A stretch of DNA of 64,000 nt from Nemertoderma westbladi. Its lineage: Eukaryota > Xenacoelomorpha > Nemertodermatida > Nemertodermatidae. The stretch lies in assembly GCA_032718475.1 (NCBI GenBank), contig JAUCBJ010008092.1, positions 1 through 64,000 on the forward strand, given 5' to 3'. Under the pieces are notes generated by a model. That model made no database searches, had not been told where the DNA came from, and saw nothing but the letters and a program-made list of their open reading frames with translations. The position numbers were made by a program, and so were the translations under genes. Of this stretch, positions 55,745 through 64,000 are shown one piece after another (within the stretch, counting starts at the first letter, position 1; each line of letters begins with the position of its first letter).

Positions 55745-56077
55745 TGTTGGGTCGGCGGGTGCAATTGTGTGTGGTGAGAGTAGGGCGATAGGTCGGGGAG
55801 TAGGTGAGGACCTAAGGCGAGGAAGGATGGAGAGTGATAGTTAGTAGAGAGTGTGGAAGTGTACCGGTAGGCGGTAGGGCAGTAGAGTGGTACTTGGGTT
55901 GCGCGGATTAGGTTTATTGCTCGGATTCAGTAATTGGTTATTGTTAATTGTGTATACTGGTTTATATTGTTATATTACATATATATATAATAAATGATTG
56001 CATTGAAGCTCAAAGATATATTGATTATTTAAGTGACTGGGAAGTTTGGGAGAACGTTCGTTGTATTCGATGCTACA
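55745..56077 (+). repeat. 3' LTR of the Gypsy-like element
   Basis: 333 bp, same ends as 49416-49750. Confidence 0.93.
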
Positions 56078-56081
56078 ACTT
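56078..56081 (+). repeat. Target-site duplication ACTT, right
   Basis: Partner of 49412-49415. Confidence 0.65.
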
Positions 56082-56378
56082 GCGACGTGTCATTGGTGGG
56101 GAACCGTTATTTGGTGAAGAAGGTGGGGAACTTCGCACTTTTAGCCCTTCAGCGGCGGAAGGGTGATTTCCAAATAATCTGAAAGGGCCGCGACTGCCTG
56201 CACATTTGGTCCACCAGTGGATGTTTCCGGTTGAGGTTCGATAACCGTAGTTGCCGCCGGAATGGAATAGTGTAATAACTTCACACCCTTTCGGAGTACT
56301 TTAGCCAGTGAAGATCTAGAGGAAGGGGTTAACGTGGATTGTACCGCTTTCTTAAGTATGGCGGCAGTGACCGGTCCT
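56082..56378 (-). pseudogene. Zinc-knuckle gene, C-terminal part between the two insertions
   Basis: On the - strand it begins KGPVTAAILKKAVQ, matching QGPVGAAVLRRAL of the 4715-6490 protein, and includes QPETSTGG matching QPGTSTGG. A stop at about 56164 requires a frame change; the next open frame (VRSSPPSSPNN, PPMTRRK) leads to the Gypsy-like insertion site. Confidence 0.75.
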
Positions 56379-56395
56379 TTAACCCTATTAAACCC

Positions 56396-56417
56396 GGGGG
56401 GGGGGGGGGGGGGGGGG
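56396..56417. repeat. G22 run in the TTAA-type element end
   Basis: Followed by TCAATATGAACCCCCCC; with the C-run it can form a hairpin. Confidence 0.95.
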
Positions 56418-57292
56418 TCAATATGAACCCCCCCGTGGTTTTTTTATTATAATTCTGAAACAAACGCAGTTGGGAATCTGAAATTTTATGACTTTTCCTA
56501 AAAATCTATTGTCTTCCTAGAAGTGAAAACCGTTTTCAAAAATATTGGGTACTTTTCGAGTTATAGCACCATTTTTTAGCCCTACTTTTGGCACTTTTTT
56601 GAGACGTTTTTTTGAAAATTACATTTCATTAAATATGAATTGTAACATCTCTATTTTTTATTTACACCGGTTTTTTGGTGTTAGAAATTGGATGGAATTC
56701 ATATAAATTGATTTAGAAATTTCAAACTTGTTTTTTTCGGTGGGTGCCAAATTTTGGTGCCAGCACCAAATTTTGAAATATGTCAATTTTGTAAATTTAT
56801 TGTTTGAAACTTGTTTTTTACGAAATTGGGGTTTTTTGGGGTTCTGGATTCGATGAAATATATACGAGTTGCACCAAGCGTATCAAACTCGTATTTTTCG
56901 GTGCTGTGTGCAAATTTTGGTGTTAGCACGAAATTTTGAAAATCCATTCAATAGATAAAATTGCTTGTGACAATTTATTTCTTGCGTTTTAGAGGTTTAT
57001 GGCTGTTCTGAATTCAATGTAATATATAATTATCGAACTAGACATCTCAAACTTGTATTTTTCGGATGTGGGTGCAAAATGTGGTGCTAGTACCAAATAC
57101 CAAAAGCACCAAAAATATATCAATTGATTGTGTCACCTTGTTTCATGCGTTATACGGGTTTGTGATGGTTCTGAATTCAATGGAATCAGTAAAAATTTCA
57201 TAAGAGTTCTCAAACTTGTATTTTTCGCCGGTGGGTGAAAATTGTTGTGCCAGCACCAAATTTTGGAAAATATGCAAATTGATCAGTAGATA

Positions 57293-57974
57293 CAGTACAG
57301 GCCACCAGAAAACGCAGATTTGTACAATTGTGAACACATTTTATCAAATGTGTACCAGTGTAATGTAATGTTGTTGAACGGGACAATTGAACATAATTGA
57401 ATTGGCAACAACCAAAATTTTTTCGCCAAAGGATACAATTGAATACTTTTGAAACGCTTAGTAATCTGGAAACTCTCTGTAGTTTGCCGCGAACTGTCAC
57501 TCACTGTAGCTGGAAATGCGATAAGGATTTTGTTTACCTTTATAGTGTGCAGTTAATAGTGTCTAGTAGGCAGCCCTATAGTTAGTGATGTTAAGGCATC
57601 TTCTGGTGTTTCTCTGTGCCCTCCCGGTGTCAGACTAATGGCGCGACATCTCCCTGCACTGGTCTAGGCTCCTCCATCCACATACCCATCCACTCCCATA
57701 CACCCCATGAACCTCCATGTGGTCTTGTATGTAGTTCTCTCTCTACCAATACAGCCCGTGTCCGCAATATTACGCCCTGGGGGCTCTCTCATCTACCTGA
57801 TATCAGACATACAGGCGCACCGCACACAAAGCCTTTGTCGGTCCCAGCAAGTTAGCCTCCTGCTGTGTGATCTAGAAGATAACTCGCCATAACCTGCCAA
57901 TCAGATGACTTGAACAAATGTGTTCACATGTGATCACATTGGATGAAATCTGCTTTTTCTGGTGCCCTGTACTC
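57293..57974. mobile_element. TA-flanked MITE inside the TTAA-type element
   Basis: 682 bp. Inverted ends (C/G)AGTACAGG(C/G)CACCAGAAAA...GCAGAT are bordered by TA on both sides. It is absent from the sister copy at 62861-64000, where sequence is continuous across the site, so both ends are confirmed by an empty site. A partial relative is at 44955-45120. Tc1/mariner-like by target and ends; no transposase. Confidence 0.88.
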
Positions 57975-58636
57975 TAGTATCACCTTGTTTCTTGCGTTAT
58001 ACGGGTTTATGAGAGTCCTGAATCCGATGGGATCAATAAAAACAGCACTGGACATCGCAAACTTGTACTTTTTGGTGATGGGTACGAAATTTGGTGCTAG
58101 CACCAAAATTTGCCAAATTACGCCGAAAAATACAAGTATCAATGATCTGGCATATTAGAAATGTATTCCATTAGAATCAGCGCCCTCGAAAACCTGAAAA
58201 TGTGAATTTATAGCATCGTATAAGTGAATTAAAAATTTTGTGTTCTACTTGAAAAGTGCTGGTTACTTGTTTTTTTCATTTTTTCCCTACGCAGAGAGGA
58301 CTAAACAGCCATTTATAGTAATCATATCATTTTTAAATATTTTACAATGTATTTTGCACCCAGAAAACATGTATTGAAAAATAATTAGCCGAAAATGTAA
58401 CTTTCAAATTTTGTGAAAATTGTGCACTACTTGTAATTTTGGTGCTGCAATATAACCACCCCAGTACATTTTTTCGAAAATTTTTTTTTTCGGTCTGATC
58501 CAGACAAGTGATACCTACGTACAAACAAAAAATCAGACGTTTTCGTAAATATTTGTAGATTTTAGAGGGGGGGTCAATATGACCCCCCCCCCCGGTATTT
58601 GTACAACATTTTATAGCCCGGTACTAATAGGGTTAA

Positions 58637-60837
58637 GGGTTTGTGATAAAGTCATGACACCTCCTCTGTCTGAAACATACCTTAGAGGCTTGACTGTCTC
58701 TTCCGCAAGATGTGTGGTATGACGGAGGTATGTAATGCGATCCGAAGTTTGTAACAACTCAGGATTGGCGGCAACGAACTCGTAACTAAGATTGGAGTCT
58801 TTTCGAATAAAATCGATAAGGTTATAAGTTGTCACATCACCGGGGTTCATACGGCGAAGGAATGTGCGCACGTATTGAACGTTGGTGAGCTCCGAGACTG
58901 TTAACAGTAGTTGGTAGTCAGGAAGGTGGGATCGTTGCTCTTCAATCGCAAAGGCATAGGGGTTGAAGGCAAAGACTCCGCAACCGCAATATGAGCGGGA
59001 AGACTCATAACGGAGGCGCGTGATTTGATGTAAATCTGCGGAATGTAATTCCACAATTTAATATACTTTAGGAGGGATGTTTCATCGTCCCGTTGTGTCA
59101 AGTGAAAGGGGCAAGAGCCCAGATAATGTCCCTTTAATAGACATTTGTCGCATTGTTCCAAGAATTGCGGACAGTTAAAGAACGTGTGATCATTAAACAA
59201 TCTACAATACGGACAATGAAGGGGTACGTCAGAACATTGTGAATATGTTTGACAAATCGTGCCGGTAGGTGGCGCTTTATCCGCATGGGAGCCACATTGA
59301 ATGCAGCGCTTTCAACCTTGTGATACGGCGGAACGAAAGTCAAATCTCGTTAATGGCTGTGGTCCAAGGTGCCATGGTATAATAAACTCGCCGTCATCGT
59401 CTTACTCAGAAGTTGGATGGATGGGTTTGGATTCTAAAACTGTCCGCTTGTAAAACGTAGTCATTTAAGTAGGAAGCTAACTGCTTATCCGAGGTTTGGA
59501 CAATTGAGACTGAATACCCAAACTTGAGGATGGGGCGTTCTAGAATAGTGGAATGTAGGTTTTTGACGCACACATCCTTGAATATGGCGAAACCCTTTCG
59601 GTTTAGGTCCTCAAAAGCGGACAAACGCTTATTTACCTATCCCTTCAGAGCAGGGTCATGGAACTGGCTGTCAATGCCGAAGAAGGGGAATAAGAACCTT
59701 CGAAAACATTCGAAACTTTGGAATTTCCCTTCAAGATTAACCTTAGCAAGCTGGGTTACGAGAAGAAAAGGGTGGGACCTCAGAGTCCTACTACAAGTAT
59801 CAGCTAACCAACCTGATACGGCAGAGTTCTCGTAAATCATGTAAATAGTGAGAGAAGGCTGAAGAGGGACACTAATGTTAGAATAAACAGCACCAGGGGC
59901 GGTCAAAGGACAATTGAAGTAATAAAGGGAATAATTATCACTGTATAGGTTTAAATAACAGTTATACCGACCTTCCTTGAAATCCCTACCGAGTTCATGG
60001 AACGAAATGTGTCTGATGCCGTTACATTCAGCTCTACGCATCCCGTTTCCTACGCGTTCATAAATGACACAGAAGAAGCCACGCCACATTCCTGGGCCCA
60101 TGGGAGCATCATTTGAGTGTCCGCAAAAGGGTAAGGGATGTCTAATAAGGAGTCAAAGTCTTTATACAAGTCGGGATATATCGCTGAACCGAGTTTACCG
60201 ATCCTCTCGTTGAACAACAGGTCGAGAACGGGTTGGGGCAACATTGAAGGCTCAATGCCGAGCGTAGGGTGACGTTTGGTTTTAATAACGTATCGGTAGG
60301 ACTTCTCGAACTGTCCATGCTGAGGTAGCGCGTCAGCGCTACGGGAGATTCGTGTGAATACATGGGTGGCTCTGGTTAAGCCATGGATATGTATTAATCG
60401 GGTAGTACCGAGTTCATCGTTCGATACAGAACCTTCATTACCGTATAGCATTACGCCATATTGTTGGATAATCATCCACTTCAACCGGCGTCCATAAGCT
60501 ATCGAGGGAACCAATGGAGCTTCGGGCGATAACTACCGATTTGTAGCTTTGGACGCAGTCTAAGGTCGCAGTCACTTGCGGTCGGTCAGATTGTAATTCA
60601 AGGCCAGTCAGTAGTGGGTTGGTTTGTTCCGGTGATAGTGGGTGATCGATTTAGTTTTGAGGGCATAAAGGAGTTACCCGCTTGATTCGAACTGGAATAT
60701 TCTGGCTCGGGCAATTCTCTAGTCGGAGATCTGTCCGGGTCGGAATTTACTGGTATTGCAGTCATGTCAAGTTTGGAAGTGTGGTCGCTGTGGGAACTGT
60801 CTGAGGAGCTCTTGTTGATATTTGAACGATGAGACAT
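58637..60837 (-). pseudogene. Triple zinc-knuckle gag-like gene, second copy (main part)
   Basis: Starts MSHRSNINKSSSDSSHSD at 60837, the BEL-B gag N-terminus. From about 60515 it turns into the zinc-knuckle protein: QQYGVMLYGNEG, DIPYPFADTQ, PLTAPGAVYSNISVPLQPSL, FECFRRFLFPFF, then GFAIFKDVCVKNLH. The knuckles are CIQCGSHADK...C, CPYC-x5-H-x4-C and CDKC-x4-H-x4-C at about 59140-59310. Then come CGVFAFNPYAFA and NPGDVTTYNLIDFI. Frameshifts lie near 60590, 60080, 59630, 59330 and 59060. It breaks at the TTAA-type element and continues at 56378. Confidence 0.8.
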
Positions 60838-62036
60838 TTTGTTAGATTTTATTTTGGAGAAAATGTATTTTATTAACCCTTTAAATAATTATTATGCATC
60901 CTTTTATTATCGACGATTTATTGTAACAATAATAATATGTTATAAATAATTATTACAATCGCACCCAAGTAAATAATACAGAGGGGGTATAAGCAGGGTA
61001 GTTAACTACTGCTAACCTACTGCCACCTTCCTATGTAATACGCCTAAATTAACAGCTTGGGCTGAAGGGCTAGCAAGCTGTGCGATGTTTCCTATGGGGG
61101 TAACACAGCCTACCTATTAGTAGCAACCAAACGAGCAGGGTGTATAAGCCTAGGCTGTAGTCAAAGGTTACGCAGAGGTAGGACAAGTCATGTGATACAA
61201 TATTGCTTGCAGAGACAACAAATAATTCTTCCCGAGAATTATATTGGTTTTTTGGAATATTACGCTGACAAGAGGTCCAAGTTGTAAATATTGGATCTGA
61301 TGGGGAATATATGAGCTGAAATGTTAAATAGCTCGATGATATGTATGTATATCGGCTAAAAGTTCCTTGATATTTATTATGGAACAATAATCTTGGAATA
61401 AAAACCGCACAACTCAATAAAATAAATACAAAACGTTACTTATACCTACAAATACCTACGTTACGATGGAAGTGCGTAAACTTAGAGTTTACTTTATTGT
61501 AGTATACGTAAAAAACAAAATTGGCTATGGGACTATGATAAGACTATGGGAATTTACCAGGGAATTTGCAAAACGCTTCGAACGTTTAGGAAGTCGAAAC
61601 CGGTCAAGAGACAAACATTAATAGCACAAATAAAAACAATAGATACGGTTAGTAGAATGCGTCCCCGCGATTGTCGTAAAATATGCTACCTTGTTCTCTT
61701 AGTATATTTCGCCGAGTATAGGGTATGATGAACGAACTGTTGATGGGCTAAGACCGCATAAAGTGGTTGCAATCGACTGAAAAATTAGAAAGGCAGGAAA
61801 AGTAATTTGTCGGGAATAAAGTGATATCTCCCCCCACAAGGAAATATACAACTTTATGTGTTCCAATAATGGAAATATGAATAATAAAATAATATGAATA
61901 AAATGAGGCCTACAAAACAATTAAGCATTTACTTAATATACTATGAAGCCAAGCAAATTAGATACCGGTAATTTACAGTAGGCAGTCTTGCAGTAAGATT
62001 TTTTACAGTAAATATGAGATTCCGTCTATTATCTGA
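60838..62036 (-). repeat. LTR-B element leader, copy 2
   Basis: Matches 39275-40858 in orientation and order. It ends at ATTATCTGATCC next to Penelope-like coding sequence, so either the 5' LTR was lost or this end was truncated on insertion. Confidence 0.7.
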
Positions 62037-62856
62037 TCCATAAAGAAAGTTGAGTGCCCAGGTCACCGGGGGAAACATAATAATAAGTTTGTTAGAGGAT
62101 CTGTTGCTGGTGATCAAAAAAGTGGGCGAACCTATGCGGCCTATCTCATCCGGGTCCGGCTCACCTGGAGAGAAACCCTCTTGGTTTGCGAGTAAGATCC
62201 TCAGCCAAGCGGCCGCGCTCGTTCCGGAATGACTACGGAATACCGCGGATTTCATGGAACGTGTGGCTCAACTACCGCCGCTTCAACCTGGCGATATGTT
62301 GTTCAGCCTCGACATTGTTTCAATGTACACGGTAATCCATGTACAAGAAGGGATCGATGTAGTCACTGGTTTCGCCAACCAGCATATGGATGAAATCCAC
62401 TTATTCGGTTTAGATATCCCTGATCTATATGGTTTACTTAAAACCAGTTTAGAATTTACTTTCTTCCGTTTCAACGGTAAATTCTATGAACAAAATGACG
62501 GACTCGGGATGGGAGTTAGGCTTGCCGGACCATTTTCGGGGATCTATATACATGTTAAAGAAAAAATATTTTTAGCGAATTACCATTTAAGCGTTTTTTG
62601 CTGGTTTAGATTCTACGATGATGGTTGGTCCGTGTGGCAGCACGGAGAGGAAGAGTTAGACAGTTTTCTTGGTTATTAGAATACTTGCCACCCCAATATT
62701 AAATATACCATGGAGAAATCCTATACCAGTCTCCCCTTTCTCGATGTAATCACCACGGTTAATGACCACTGCACATAGACTTCGAGCTCTATATCAAACC
62801 TAGTAATGCCGCCATAATCCTTAACTACTACAGTAGCCACCCGCGCAACATAGTTC
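62037..62856 (+). pseudogene. Penelope-like element reverse transcriptase
   Basis: Reads MRPISSGSGSPGEKPSWFAS, an in-frame TGA at about 62230, then LFSLDIVSMYTVIHVQEGI (motif A), FFRFNGKFYEQNDGLGMGV (motif B) and WFRFYDDGWSVWQHGEEEL (motif C with Y-DD). Later pieces read CHPNIKYTMEKS, LPFLDVI and, after a frame change, ELYIKPSNAAI and YYSSHPRN. The last is cut by the TTAA-type element. This order is typical of Penelope-like RTs, which group near telomerase. The N-terminal and GIY-YIG endonuclease parts are absent. Confidence 0.88.
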
Positions 62857-62860
62857 TTAA

Positions 62861-64000
62861 CCCTATTAGTACCGGGCTATAAAATGCAGTACAAATACCG
62901 GGGGGGGGGTCATATTGACCCCTCCCTCTAAAATCTACAAAAATTAACGAAAACGTCTGATTTTTTGTTTGTACGTAGGTATCACTAGTCTGGATCCGAC
63001 CGAAAAAAAAAAATTTCAAAAAAATGTACTGGAGTGGTAATATTGCAGCATCAAAATTACAAGTAGTGCACAATTTTCACAAAATTTGAAAGTTACATTT
63101 TTCGGCTAATTGTTTTTCAATACAGGTTTTCTGGGGCGCAAAATACATTGGAAAATATTTAAAAATGATATGATTACCATAAATGGCTGTTTAGTCCTCT
63201 ATGCGTAGGAAAAAAAGGAAAAAAACAAGTAACCAGCACTTTTCAGTTAGAACACAAAATTTTTAATTCACTTATACGATGCTATAAATTCACATTTTTA
63301 GGTTTTCTAGGGCGCTGATTCTAATGGAATACATTTCAAATATGCCAGATCATTGCTACTTGTATTTTTCGGCGTAATTTGGCAAATTTTGGTGCTAGCA
63401 CCAAATTTCGTACCCATCACCAAAAAGTACAAGTTTGCGATGTCCAGTGCTGTTTTTATTGTTTCCATCGGATTCAGGACCCTCATAAACCCGTATAACG
63501 CAAGAAACAAGATGATACTATCTACTGATCAATTTACTAATTTTCCAAAATTTGGTGCAAAACAACAATTTTCACCCACCGGCGAAAAATACAAGTTTGA
63601 AAACTCTTATGGAATTTTTACTGATTCCATTGAATTCAGAACCCTAACAAACCCGTATAACGCAAGAAACAAGATGACACAATCAATTGATATATTTGAT
63701 GGTTTTCAAAATTTGGTGCTAGCACCACATTTTGCACCCACTTCCGAAAAATACAAGTTTGAGATGTCTAGTTCGATAATTATATATTCCATTGAATTCA
63801 GAACAGCCATAAACCTCTAAAATGCAAGAAATAAATTGTCACAAGCAATTTTATCTATTGAATGGATTTTCAAAATTTCGTGCTAGCACCAAAATTTGCA
63901 CACAGCACCGAAAAATACAAGTTTGATACGCTTGGTGCAACTCGTATATATTTCATCGAAACCAGAACCCCAAAAAACCCCAATTGCGTAAAAAAACAAG
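62861..64000 (-). mobile_element. TTAA-type (piggyBac-like) element, runs off the window
   Basis: TTAA at 62857, then CCCTATTAGTACCGGGC, a G-run and hairpin. The rest is the reverse complement of 58632 down to about 56820, lacking the 682-bp MITE. Palindromes GGTGCTAGCACC at 63391 and 63716, CGTGCTAGCACC at 63881. A 155-codon frame (63353-63820) stays open through three units. Confidence 0.85.

Larger units (their letters stand above)
49416..56077 (+). mobile_element. Ty3/Gypsy-like LTR retrotransposon, nearly complete
   Basis: Two LTRs differing at only a few sites frame gag and pol in the order protease, RT, RNase H, integrase. It carries a 1226-bp solo LTR inside gag. The near-identical LTRs point to a recent insertion; the solo LTR is younger still. 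A polypurine tract AGGGGGAGA precedes the 3' LTR. Confidence 0.9.
56383..58632. mobile_element. TTAA-type (piggyBac-like) non-autonomous element, complete
   Basis: 2250 bp flanked by TTAA at 56379 and 58633. Ends are inverted: CCCTATTARNNCCGG then G-run, GTCAATATGAACCCC on the left; the reverse complement on the right adds CTATAAAATG and GTACAAATACC. The interior is built of imperfect units of about 150-165 bp, each centred on GGTGCTAGCACC. Removing it leaves CCTTAAAGG and joins the zinc-knuckle gene in frame. The TTAA target and CCCT start fit piggyBac; no transposase is present. Confidence 0.85.

Noticed and set aside
61941-62255. 104-codon - strand ORF
   Set aside because: It spans the junction between the LTR-B leader and the Penelope-like RT and is antisense to the latter.
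1-64000. CRISPR array, rRNA genes, bacterial operons
   Set aside because: No regularly spaced direct repeats with unique spacers, no rRNA motifs, and no ribosome-binding or operon structure.

Overview
The window looks like a piece of a repeat-rich metazoan nuclear genome, probably an aquatic invertebrate. The reasons are: spliced coding exons with GT-AG borders; several classes of animal transposable element side by side (BEL/Pao and Ty3/Gypsy-like LTR retrotransposons, a Penelope-like element, an R2-group non-LTR element, LINE and tRNA-SINE remnants, Merlin, Tc1/mariner-like and TTAA-type DNA elements); and no bacterial-style gene packing. No species can be named from sequence alone. Nearly all recognisable coding sequence belongs to mobile elements, mostly broken. 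The only good candidate host gene is a three-exon gene on the + strand at 14987-18418; one weaker candidate exon lies on the - strand at 46756-46956.

Layout. 1-2425: a 1.4 kb inverted-repeat DNA element inside a BEL/Pao integrase. 4074-7770: an LTR element whose last gene (4715-6490) is an intact 591-residue protein with three zinc knuckles, followed 79 bp later by a 1.2 kb LTR (family A). 8369-9880: two unrecognised intact ORFs. 9900-13700: AT-rich repeats, a tRNA-like/CCAAT/TATA block, an ACCGGT-rich tract and a hammerhead-ribozyme-like fold. 14600-18418: a tRNA-derived SINE and the host gene, with a LINE remnant in its last intron. 20047-21554: a minisatellite and a dead Merlin transposase. 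25-36.28 kb: a + strand BEL/Pao provirus (BEL-A), decayed, carrying an R2-group insertion with a 12-bp target duplication and a 392-bp foldback insertion with another 12-bp duplication. 36.28-42.3 kb: a - strand BEL/Pao element (BEL-B) with its leader and LTR (family B). 42.6-47.8 kb: a LINE fragment, a 1.14 kb palindrome, tandem repeats and G-runs.

47.85-64 kb is a nested stack. A Penelope-like reverse transcriptase at the right is abutted by a - strand LTR element (LTR-B, BEL-B leader and N-terminus) that carries a second copy of the triple zinc-knuckle gene. That gene is split by a TTAA-type element, itself split by a TA-flanked MITE, and again by a 6.66 kb Gypsy-like element, whose gag is split by a solo LTR of family A. 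Removing each insert by its target duplication reconnects the interrupted coding sequence.

The most unusual signals are the conserved triple zinc-knuckle protein placed last before the 3' LTR in two different LTR families, a roughly 20-bp hairpin motif scattered nine times through BEL-A and the 8-10 kb region in several reading frames, the foldback insert with a one-sided tail, and the hammerhead-like motif.
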